A model generated the notes under the pieces. That model saw only the letters and a program-made list of their open reading frames with translations, searched no databases and had not been told where the DNA came from. Below, one piece after another: positions 1-5,964 of a DNA stretch of 5,964 nucleotides (position 1 is the first letter of the stretch; each line of letters opens with the position of its first letter). This DNA is from an uncultured Oscillospiraceae bacterium (GTDB lineage Bacteria; Bacillota; Clostridia; Oscillospirales; Acutalibacteraceae): the NCBI GenBank assembly GCA_902496265.1, contig CABVAD010000076.1, positions 1 to 5,964 on the forward strand. The letters are read 5' to 3'. A program made the position numbers and the translations under genes.

Positions 1-46
1 CAAGATTATATTTCCGAGACAGGCATTATTATGCCGCCTCAGGAAA

Positions 47-53
47 AAGGAGG
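47..53 (+). promoter_or_regulatory. Strong Shine-Dalgarno site that sets the EIIC start
   Basis: AAGGAGG lies 7 bases before the ATG at 61. It decides between that start and the in-frame ATG at 31, which would add ten residues encoded partly by the ribosome binding site itself. No promoter is recognisable in the 46 bases upstream of it, so transcription probably begins before the window. Confidence 0.8.
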
Positions 54-60
54 AAGTCAT

Positions 61-1110
61 ATGAAAAAGTATCTGAACAGGCTTTTCATTGACGGATTAT
101 CGGGTATGGCGTACGGGCTGTTTTCAACCCTTATTATCGGCACGATAATCTGTCAGATAGGAAAGCTGGTGGGCGCGAACATTGTGGGCGAATACCTCAC
201 CGCAATGGGCAATGTTGCCAAAACCCTTACGGGTGCGGGAATAGGCGTGGGCGTCGCCTGCAAGCTTAAATCCGCTCCGCTTACGACAGTTGCGGCGGCG
301 GTCGCGGGTATGATAGGCGCGTTCCCTAAGCTTGCACAGGAGGCGTATACGGTAGGCGCTCCGGGCGAGCCGCTCGGCGCGTTTATAGCGGCGTATATCG
401 CTATCGAAATAGGCGCTCTGGTTGCGGGAAAGACCAAGGTGGACATTATTGTTACGCCCATCTGCTGTATTTTAACGGGTGCGACGGCGGGCTATTTTGT
501 AGGCCCTTATATTTCCGCGGCTATGAAGTGGATAGGCTCGCTTGTAAACATCAATGTTGAAAACAGCCCGATAATAGGCGGTATAGTTGTTTCGGTTGTT
601 ATGGGTATACTTTTAACCCTGCCTATTTCTTCGGCGGCAATCGGTATTTCAATGGGGCTTACAGGTCTTGCGGCGGGAGCGGCGACTATAGGCTGCTGCT
701 GCAATATGGTGGGCTTTGCGGTTATAAGCTACCGCGAAAACAAGGTCGGCGGACTGATAGCTCAGGGTATAGGCACCTCAATGCTGCAGATACCTAATAT
801 TGTACGCAATCCGCTTATATGGCTGCCGTCGATTATTTCAAGCGCGGTTTTAGGGCCGATTTCTTCTGCCGTACTTAAAATGGTAAGCAACCCCGTAGGC
901 TCGGGTATGGGCTCGGCGGGGCTTGTAGGTCAGTTTATGTCCTACGACAGTATGGTGGCGGCGGGCTTTTCTCCCGCGGTTACAATGCTTGAGATTATTT
1001 TAATGCAGTTTGTTCTGCCCGCCGCGCTGTGTCTCGGCATTTCGGAGGGTATGAGAAAATTGAAGCTTATAAAGCCTAATGACCTAAAGCTGGAGTCCTC
1101 AAATGCGTAA
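61..1110 (+). CDS. PTS_EIIC_2-family membrane protein (putative PTS sugar transporter subunit IIC)
   Basis: This is a polytopic inner-membrane protein of 349 residues resembling the PTS_EIIC_2 family, a compact IIC-type permease group whose substrates are mostly unknown. The family also includes proteins annotated as PfoR-type regulators of clostridial toxin genes. Visible signatures are the N-terminal IDGLSGMAYGLFSTLIIGTI (10-29), PGEPLGAFIAA (101-111), GKTKVDIIVTPI (123-134), GCCCNMVGFAV (211-221) and a QGIGTSMLQIPNIVRNP stretch (235-251). About eight or nine hydrophobic segments span roughly 17 to 327, and the tail is short, basic and cytosolic-looking. No IIA or IIB domain is fused, and none is encoded next to it here. 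I chose the ATG at 61 because an ideal AAGGAGG precedes it by 7 bases; an in-frame ATG at 31 has no such site, although the frame stays open to the window edge. The 3' end overlaps nth by 8 bases. The family call is fairly secure; sugar transport itself is inferred and the substrate is unknown. Confidence 0.85.
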   Translation: MKKYLNRLFIDGLSGMAYGLFSTLIIGTIICQIGKLVGANIVGEYLTAMGNVAKTLTGAGIGVGVACKLKSAPLTTVAAAVAGMIGAFPKLAQEAYTVGAPGEPLGAFIAAYIAIEIGALVAGKTKVDIIVTPICCILTGATAGYFVGPYISAAMKWIGSLVNINVENSPIIGGIVVSVVMGILLTLPISSAAIGISMGLTGLAAGAATIGCCCNMVGFAVISYRENKVGGLIAQGIGTSMLQIPNIVRNPLIWLPSIISSAVLGPISSAVLKMVSNPVGSGMGSAGLVGQFMSYDSMVAAGFSPAVTMLEIILMQFVLPAALCLGISEGMRKLKLIKPNDLKLESSNA

Positions 1111-1729
1111 GAAGGAAAGAGCCGAAAAGGCGGTCGAAAGACTCGAAAAGCTTTATCCGGACGCAATTTGTTCACTTACCTATACCGACGCGTTTCAGCT
1201 GTTAATAGCAACGCGCCTTTCCGCGCAATGCACCGATAAAAGGGTGAATATGGTAACTCCCGCGCTGTTCGCCGAGTTTCCCGACGCTTACAGTATGGGA
1301 AACGCAGAGCTTAGTCGGGTTGAGGAGCTTATCAAGACCTGCGGGCTTTATAAAACAAAGGCTAAGGACTTGGTGGCAATAGGAAAGGCGATAACCGAGT
1401 GCTTCGGCGGCAGAGTTCCCGATACTATTGATGAGCTTACAACACTGCCGGGTGTCGGCAGAAAGACGGCAAACCTTGTCTGCGGGGATATTTACGGCAA
1501 GCCCGCGGTTGTTACCGACACGCATTTTATAAGGCTTTGCAACAGGCTGGGACTTGTTGAAACTACAAATCCGCTTGCAGTAGAAAAGCAGATGCGAAAG
1601 CTTTTGCCGCCCGAAAAATCAAACGATTTCTGCCACAGAACGGTGCTGTTCGGGCGGGACGTATGCACGGCGAGAAAGGCGAATTGCGAAAATTGCGTTC
1701 TTTCCGATATTTGTCCTAAAAAGATTTAA
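1103..1729 (+). CDS. nth: Endonuclease III (DNA glycosylase/AP lyase)
   Basis: This is a bifunctional base-excision repair enzyme: it removes oxidised pyrimidines such as thymine glycol from DNA and nicks the abasic site by beta-elimination. The 208-residue length is typical. The helix-hairpin-helix is LPGVGRKTA (115-123), with the expected catalytic lysine at K121. The catalytic aspartate is D139 in VVTDTHFIRLCNRLGL. The C-terminal iron-sulphur loop is intact, with C188, C195, C198 and C204 spaced C-X6-C-X2-C-X5-C as in the [4Fe-4S] Nth enzymes. The N-terminal LSAQCTDKRVN segment (39-49) also fits the family. The ATG at 1103 sits inside the end of the upstream EIIC gene and is preceded by GGAG at 1092-1095, 7 bases away, so translation is likely coupled to that gene. 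All key residues are present and I expect an active enzyme. The MutY alternative is unlikely, because the MutY-specific C-terminal domain is absent and the lysine is present. Confidence 0.97.
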   Translation: MRKKERAEKAVERLEKLYPDAICSLTYTDAFQLLIATRLSAQCTDKRVNMVTPALFAEFPDAYSMGNAELSRVEELIKTCGLYKTKAKDLVAIGKAITECFGGRVPDTIDELTTLPGVGRKTANLVCGDIYGKPAVVTDTHFIRLCNRLGLVETTNPLAVEKQMRKLLPPEKSNDFCHRTVLFGRDVCTARKANCENCVLSDICPKKI

Positions 1730-1742
1730 GTGGTGAAAACTA

Positions 1743-2582
1743 ATGTCACAGAAAAGAGCCGCCGCAATACACGATATTTCCTGCTTCGGTAAATGCTCGC
1801 TTACCGTCGCTCTGCCGATAATTTCGGCGGCGGGGGTTGAAACTGCGGTTATTCCGACTGCGATTCTCTCCACCCACACGGGCGGGTTTAAGGACTACAC
1901 CTTCAGGGATTTATCGGAGGATATTGTGCCGATAGCGCGGCATTGGAAAAGTGAAAATATTACCGTCGACGCGGTTTATTCGGGCTACCTTTGTTCAAAG
2001 CATCAGATTTATCTTGTTATGGAGGCGGCGCGGCTTATAAGCCGAGAGGACACGTTTTTTGTCTGCGACCCCGTAATGGGGGACAACGGCAGACTTTACA
2101 GCGGCTTTGATAACGATTATCCGAAATATATGCTGAAGCTCTGCACCGCGGCGGACATAATAACCCCCAACATCACCGAGGCGGCGCTTATGCTCGGTAT
2201 TGATTTTAAAGAACCGCCTTATACCGAGGATTATATTAACACCCTGCTTGAGGGGCTTTACCTTAAAACCCATTCGAGTGTTGTGCTTACGGGGGTCTGC
2301 TTTGAGCAAAGAAAAATCGGCGCGGCGGTGTATGACGGGGAAAGCAAGTCCTATGTTTTTTCGGACAGGCTTGATGCGGCATATCACGGCACGGGCGATA
2401 TCTTCGCCTCGACCCTTACCGCGGCTCTCCTTCGGGACCGAAGCCTTAAGGCGGCGGTGCAGATAGCCGTGAATTTCACCTGTGCCTGCATTAAGAAGAC
2501 GATGGAAAGCAATTCCGATATGCGGCACGGCGTGAATTTTGAGTCGCAGATACCTAATCTTATCAAATATCTGGAGCTTTAA
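1743..2582 (+). CDS. Pyridoxamine/pyridoxal kinase (vitamin B6 salvage)
   Basis: This cytosolic ribokinase-fold kinase of 279 residues should phosphorylate pyridoxamine or pyridoxal with ATP, feeding pyridoxal 5'-phosphate salvage. The N-terminus AAIHDISCFGKCSLTVALPI (7-26) and ILSTHTGGFKDY (41-52) match the pyridoxamine kinase group common in clostridia rather than the proteobacterial PdxY/PdxK N-terminus. Further motifs are CDPVMGDNG (108-116), TPNITEA (141-147) and the anion hole/catalytic motif GTGDIFAS (216-223), with D219 as the expected catalytic base. The start follows the nth stop by 13 bases, with only a weak GTGGTGA ribosome binding site at 1730-1736, so translation may depend partly on ribosomes finishing nth. 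The stop abuts the next ATG directly. ThiD (hydroxymethylpyrimidine phosphate kinase) is a related alternative, but the N-terminal signature and the absence of thiamin genes argue against it. Family assignment is strong; the preferred vitamer cannot be read from sequence. Confidence 0.92.
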   Translation: MSQKRAAAIHDISCFGKCSLTVALPIISAAGVETAVIPTAILSTHTGGFKDYTFRDLSEDIVPIARHWKSENITVDAVYSGYLCSKHQIYLVMEAARLISREDTFFVCDPVMGDNGRLYSGFDNDYPKYMLKLCTAADIITPNITEAALMLGIDFKEPPYTEDYINTLLEGLYLKTHSSVVLTGVCFEQRKIGAAVYDGESKSYVFSDRLDAAYHGTGDIFASTLTAALLRDRSLKAAVQIAVNFTCACIKKTMESNSDMRHGVNFESQIPNLIKYLEL

Positions 2583-3284
2583 ATGAAAGAGGAATATTTA
2601 AGAACCGCCGCTCTTATAGGGGAAGAGGGGCTAAAAAGGCTTAGAAATTCGACGGTCGCGGTTTTCGGACTCGGAGGCGTAGGCTCTTATGCCGCCGAGG
2701 CGCTTGTGCGCTCGGGAGTAGGCACTGTTTATATATACGACAGCGACCGTGTCTCAAAAAGCAATATAAACCGACAGCTGATTGCGCTTTCTTCAACAGT
2801 AGGTATGTATAAAACCGAAGCCGCCGCGGCGAGACTAAGGGACATTAATCCCGACTGCAATATAATAGAAAAGCGGGAGTTTGTAACCCCGGAAAGCGAT
2901 ATTCCGTTTGGTGACTTTGATTTTATAGTAGATGCGGTGGATAATGTCACGGCAAAGCTCTTTTTAGCGGTCGGGGCGGAAAGAAAAGGAGTACCGATTA
3001 TAAGCGTTATGGGAACGGGCAACAAGCTTGACCCGACAAGGCTTAAAATTACCGATATTTATAAAACCAACGTCTGCCCGCTTGCAAGGGTGATGCGGTA
3101 CGAGCTTAAAAAGCGGGGTGTTAAGCGGCTCGCCGCCGTCTGGAGCGACGAAAGCCCCGCAAAACCCGCCGACTGCGGCGAATACCGAGATACGGGCAGA
3201 ATACCTCCCGCGAGTATGGCTACGGTGCCCGGGTGTGCGGGACTTTACGCCGCCTCTTACGTTGTCAGAAAAATACTTGAATAA
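2583..3284 (+). CDS. tcdA: tRNA threonylcarbamoyladenosine dehydratase (TcdA-type, E1-like/ThiF fold)
   Basis: TcdA uses ATP to cyclise N6-threonylcarbamoyladenosine (t6A) at tRNA position 37 into ct6A, which helps decoding of ANN codons. This 233-residue protein has the E1-like ATP-binding loop FGLGGVGSYAAEALVRSGVG (28-47), the acidic turn YDSDRV (52-57), NINRQL with the conserved arginine R64 (61-66) and FIVDAVDNVTAK (114-125). It then has the TcdA-typical MGTGNKLDPTRL segment (143-154) and IYKTNVCPLARVMRYELKKRG (159-179, split here as IYKTNVCPLARV plus MRYELKKRG). The C-terminal region TGRIPPASMATVPGCAGLYA (204-223) resembles the hydrophobic helix that closes the fold. It is somewhat shorter than the E. 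coli protein (about 268 residues) but appears complete. The ATG directly abuts the kinase stop, with GGAG at 2573-2576 inside that gene, which implies coupling. ThiF, MoeB and HesA are relatives; the lack of thiamin or molybdopterin neighbours and the TcdA-like middle favour TcdA. Confidence 0.93.
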   Translation: MKEEYLRTAALIGEEGLKRLRNSTVAVFGLGGVGSYAAEALVRSGVGTVYIYDSDRVSKSNINRQLIALSSTVGMYKTEAAAARLRDINPDCNIIEKREFVTPESDIPFGDFDFIVDAVDNVTAKLFLAVGAERKGVPIISVMGTGNKLDPTRLKITDIYKTNVCPLARVMRYELKKRGVKRLAAVWSDESPAKPADCGEYRDTGRIPPASMATVPGCAGLYAASYVVRKILE

Positions 3285-3287
3285 GAG

Positions 3288-3321
3288 AAGCCGACAAATC
3301 CGATTTGGGATCTGTCGGCTT
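3288..3321. terminator. Intrinsic terminator hairpin between convergent genes
   Basis: A 9-bp perfect stem pairs AAGCCGACA (3288-3296) with TGTCGGCTT (3313-3321). After one A-C mismatch, four further pairs (3298-3301 with 3308-3311) close on a GATTTG loop. On the plus strand it begins 3 bases after the tcdA stop and is followed by the T-rich tract ATAATTTTATTTTA, so it should end the four-gene transcript. That tract runs into the last codons of the convergent ABC gene. On the minus strand the hairpin starts 11 bases after that gene's stop, but the following tract is only CTCTTATT. Termination there is plausible yet weaker. Confidence 0.88.
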
Positions 3322-3332
3322 ATAATTTTATT

Positions 3333-5951
3333 TTACTCGCTCCGAAGCGCCTTGACCGGGTCTCGCTTCGCGGCTATTTTAGAGGGGAAGAGACCCGCGA
3401 TAAATGTCAGCAGCATACTGATTACCACAAGGATTATTCCTCCGGCGGCGGGGAGCACCGCAAGACCTGAAATATCGGTAAAGGCGGCGATTATCGCGTT
3501 AATCGGGATAAGCAGCAGGAGGGTTATGCCAATACCTATCGCACCCGCGACAAAGCCGACAATAAGCGTTTCGGCGTTGAATACCCGCGAAACGTCACGC
3601 TTTGACGCGCCCATGGCACGAAGTATCCCGATTTCCTTTGTGCGCTCAAGCACCGAAATATATGTGATAATTCCTATCATAATCGAGGAAACAATAAGCG
3701 AAATGCTTACAAAGGCGATTAAAATATAGCTTATCGCGTTGATTATCGTGGTGACCGAGGAAAGCATAAGACCTATATAGTCGGTGTAGGTTATCTTGTC
3801 CTTATCTTCAGCCTTGTTGTTGTAATCGGTGATAAGGCCGGAAACAGTATCCTTTGCCTCGAAATCTTTTGGATATATGTTTATCGCCGAGGGCTCGTCC
3901 AAGTCGGAAACGCCCATAAGGCTTAGATTGCCGTCATAGGTAGCCGAGCTGTCCTCGGCCTCGATAGCCGACTTAAACCGCTCGACAATCTGCTCGTCAC
4001 TCATATTTGAAGCCTTCATCTGCCCTATGTAAGCGTTGTATTCGTTCTGCTTTTCCTCGGGCAGTGTGGCTATATAAGCAAGCAAGCCGTCATAGGTCAT
4101 ATTTTCGGTGTTGCTTTCAAAGAGGCGTCCCGTGAACACGTTTGTATCGGGATTTTCTTTTTGCGCCTTTACAATCTCACTTTCGTTGACCTTGCCTATA
4201 AGGTGATCCATAAGCCCGCTTGTGTAGCCTACAAAGCCGCTTGTGGCATCTGTAACCGAATCCTCCGACGGGCGGATAATACCTACAACGCTTATATCCT
4301 CGGCTTTTTCGAGCGCCGACTGAACATAAAGCTCGTCGCCTGTTTTGTCGGTCCAGGTGCCGTCGGCGTTTTTCTCAAAATAGTCGGTGTTGCAAAGAAG
4401 CTTGAATTTAAGCTTCAAAATATCGTCATAGGTGTAGGAAACCTCCTCGGTCGGCTCTATTTTCTCGCCCGCCTGCGCCTTTTTCATCATTTCTTCAAGC
4501 TCGGACGAATCCTTAAGCCCTAATGAATAAAGGGTATAGTCGCTTATACGGTTGTTTTTGTCCACAACAAGGACGATTTCGTTGTAGCTTTCAGGCATAT
4601 GTCCCGCCACAATGTCATATTGTTTTTCAAGAAGCTCCTTATTGTCGAAGAGTCTGTTCCATACCTCGGTGTTTGTGAAGGAGGACATCGCGGTTACCCT
4701 CGGAGAGTCGTTAGACGAGCCTTCTCCGCCGAAAAGGGTTGAAAGCACAGTGTTCGGATTTACGCGCTTTCCGTCCTCGGTGTAAATATTCATTACGGTT
4801 GAATATTTATATTCAATCTCGCTTGAATTTTCCTTAAATTCGGGCGTTTCCTCGATATGCTTTTTTAAAAGTGCCAGATTGTTTGAGGAAAGACCGTTGA
4901 CCATAGTGGACATCATATCGGTCATTATGTTATTGCTGTAAATTTTGTCGGGCTCGGTTTCTTCGTTTGTCTTATCCTCCGCCTCGCTCATAAGGTCGGA
5001 GACAAGATTGCTTACGTCCATACCCGTCTGCTCTATCGAAACGGGGTAGCTTGAAAGGGTTTCCTCCTCAACGCTTGCTATGTAGGCGTTGACCCCGCTT
5101 GAGAGCGAGAGAATAAGCGCTATTCCTATAATGCCGATAGAGCCTGCAAAGGCGGTCAAAAAGGTTCTTGCTTTTTTGGTCATAAGGTTGTTAAGGCTGA
5201 GGGTCAGCGCCGTGAAAAAGGACATTGAGGGACGCTTTTTATTGCTCACGTCCGCGTATTCCTCATTTTCTGATGAATAGGGCATACTGTCGTCAATAAT
5301 ATTTCCGTCAAGCAGGCGGACAATGCGGGTTGAGTATTGCTCTGCAAGCTCGGGGTTGTGGGTAACCATTATTACAAGGCGATCCTCGGCGATTTCCTTT
5401 AATAAATCCATTATCTGAACCGAGGTTTCGCTGTCAAGCGCGCCCGTAGGCTCGTCCGCAAGGAGTATTTCGGGATTGTTTACAAGCGCTCGGGCAATAG
5501 CCACCCGCTGCATCTGACCGCCCGACATCTCGTTTGGCTTTTTATTAAGCTGGTCACCTAAGCCCACCTTTTCAAGGGCTTCTTTAGCGCGTTTTCTGCG
5601 TTCCGCTTTCGATACACCCGAAAGGGTGAGCGCCAGCTCAACGTTTGATAAAACGGTCTGGTGGGGAATCAGGTTGTAGCTTTGAAAAATAAAGCCCACC
5701 GAGTGATTGCGGTAATTATCCCAGTCCCTGTCCTTAAAGGTTTTTGTGGATTTTCCGTTGATCAAAAGGTCGCCGTCGGTATAATTATCAAGTCCGCCGA
5801 TAATGTTTAACAGGGTGGTTTTTCCGCACCCCGACTGACCGAGTATTGACACAAATTCATTCTTCCTGAACTCAATACTCACGCCCTTAAGCGCGTGCAC
5901 CGCGGTGTCGCCCGTCACATAGTCTTTTTTAATGTTTGTCAGCTTTAACAT
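3333..5951 (-). CDS. ABC exporter-like protein: ATPase fused to MacB/FtsX-type permease
   Basis: This is an 872-residue single-chain ABC protein of the mechanotransmission (MacB/LolCDE/FtsX-like) type. The N-terminal ATPase (about 1-222) is complete: Walker A GQSGCGKT (38-45), Q-loop Q90, signature MSGGQ (142-146), Walker B ILLADEP with catalytic E167, GALD D-loop (170-173) and switch H198. After a linker, TM1 lies near 263-288, followed by about 440 extracellular residues (290-733). TM2 (about 735-766), TM3 (about 795-823) and TM4 (about 834-856) follow. The FtsX-family loop ERTKEIGILRAMGASKRDV (769-787) and the tail PSKIAAKRDPVKALRSE (856-872) are clear. It probably acts as a homodimer. Members move or respond to peptides, antibiotics or lipids; no substrate can be read here. 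Unlike proteobacterial MacB (about 650 residues), the outer domain is very large and no adaptor gene is adjacent. The ATG at 5951 has GGAG upstream. The gene converges on the tcdA operon. Confidence 0.93.
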   Translation of the reverse strand: MLKLTNIKKDYVTGDTAVHALKGVSIEFRKNEFVSILGQSGCGKTTLLNIIGGLDNYTDGDLLINGKSTKTFKDRDWDNYRNHSVGFIFQSYNLIPHQTVLSNVELALTLSGVSKAERRKRAKEALEKVGLGDQLNKKPNEMSGGQMQRVAIARALVNNPEILLADEPTGALDSETSVQIMDLLKEIAEDRLVIMVTHNPELAEQYSTRIVRLLDGNIIDDSMPYSSENEEYADVSNKKRPSMSFFTALTLSLNNLMTKKARTFLTAFAGSIGIIGIALILSLSSGVNAYIASVEEETLSSYPVSIEQTGMDVSNLVSDLMSEAEDKTNEETEPDKIYSNNIMTDMMSTMVNGLSSNNLALLKKHIEETPEFKENSSEIEYKYSTVMNIYTEDGKRVNPNTVLSTLFGGEGSSNDSPRVTAMSSFTNTEVWNRLFDNKELLEKQYDIVAGHMPESYNEIVLVVDKNNRISDYTLYSLGLKDSSELEEMMKKAQAGEKIEPTEEVSYTYDDILKLKFKLLCNTDYFEKNADGTWTDKTGDELYVQSALEKAEDISVVGIIRPSEDSVTDATSGFVGYTSGLMDHLIGKVNESEIVKAQKENPDTNVFTGRLFESNTENMTYDGLLAYIATLPEEKQNEYNAYIGQMKASNMSDEQIVERFKSAIEAEDSSATYDGNLSLMGVSDLDEPSAINIYPKDFEAKDTVSGLITDYNNKAEDKDKITYTDYIGLMLSSVTTIINAISYILIAFVSISLIVSSIMIGIITYISVLERTKEIGILRAMGASKRDVSRVFNAETLIVGFVAGAIGIGITLLLLIPINAIIAAFTDISGLAVLPAAGGIILVVISMLLTFIAGLFPSKIAAKRDPVKALRSE

Positions 5952-5957
5952 ATTTAA

Positions 5958-5964
5958 TCACTCC
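5958..5964 (-). promoter_or_regulatory. Shine-Dalgarno site of the ABC exporter gene
   Basis: Read on the minus strand this is GGAGTGA, with the GGAG core 9 bases before the ATG at 5951. It supports that start, which also places the first beta-strand of the ATPase (MLKLTNIKKDY) at the normal distance from Walker A. The window ends here, so the promoter and any upstream regulator cannot be seen. Confidence 0.7.

Noticed and set aside
31..60. Ten-residue N-terminal extension of the EIIC protein from the ATG at 31
   Set aside because: No Shine-Dalgarno precedes 31, while an ideal one precedes 61, and the family-like sequence begins just after the second start.
1995..2528. Minus-strand open frame of 177 codons inside the pyridoxamine kinase gene
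   Set aside because: The plus-strand reading gives a complete kinase with all motifs; the antisense product is Arg/His-rich and without family features, as expected of a shadow frame.
3118..3729. Plus-strand open frame of 203 codons across the convergent boundary
   Set aside because: It overlaps tcdA, the terminator and the 3' end of the ABC gene in other frames. Its low-complexity Ile/Ala/Ser/Arg-rich product has no recognisable domain, and both overlapped genes are well supported.
4397..4416. Inverted repeat GAAGCTT / AAGCTTC with a 6-base loop
   Set aside because: It lies within the ABC coding region, where it encodes an alternating Leu-Lys stretch (LKLKFKLL). There is no T tract or intergenic context, so codon coincidence explains it.
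4161..4523. Plus-strand open frame of 120 codons inside the ABC gene
   Set aside because: It is antisense to the extracellular domain of a clearly coding gene; I see no convincing ribosome binding site and no recognisable domain.
1..5964. Mobile element, phage, CRISPR, toxin-antitoxin or defence system
   Set aside because: I saw no direct repeats, transposase or integrase motifs, repeat-spacer pattern or defence gene on either strand. Codon and base use look uniform, and the five genes are recognisable chromosomal families.

Overview
The window looks like an ordinary chromosomal segment from a Gram-positive anaerobe of the Bacillota, most likely class Clostridia (Ruminococcaceae/Oscillospiraceae-like). 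This is inferred from mid-range base composition, strong GGAG-type ribosome binding sites, tightly packed genes, a clostridial-type pyridoxamine kinase and a single-chain ABC/FtsX exporter without a periplasmic adaptor. I cannot name the species. The sequence is almost entirely coding: five genes cover nearly all of it, and the only real intergenic space is 48 bases.

Plus strand, 61-3284: a four-gene head-to-tail cluster that is probably one transcript. The genes are a PTS_EIIC_2-family membrane protein (61-1110), endonuclease III (1103-1729), pyridoxamine kinase (1743-2582) and a TcdA-type E1-like tRNA t6A dehydratase (2583-3284). Junctions are an 8-base overlap, a 13-base gap and a directly abutting TAA-ATG, so translational coupling is likely. 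The products serve unrelated jobs (membrane transport or sensing, base-excision repair, vitamin B6 salvage, tRNA modification). The cluster therefore reads as a housekeeping operon of convenience rather than a pathway. The promoter lies upstream of the window.

Boundary, 3285-3332: a strong hairpin followed on the plus strand by a T-rich tract ends the cluster. It may also serve the convergent gene, though its minus-strand T tract is weaker.

Minus strand, 5951-3333: one large gene for an 872-residue ABC exporter-like protein, with an N-terminal ATPase fused to a four-helix MacB/FtsX-type permease. About 440 extracellular residues lie between the first and second helices. It has its own ribosome binding site at the window edge; its promoter and any regulator lie outside.

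I see no RNA gene, CRISPR array, insertion sequence, attachment site or phage gene. I did not find convincing evidence of a new biological system. The points most worth a second look are the very large extracellular domain of the exporter and the orphan EIIC protein coupled to a DNA repair gene.
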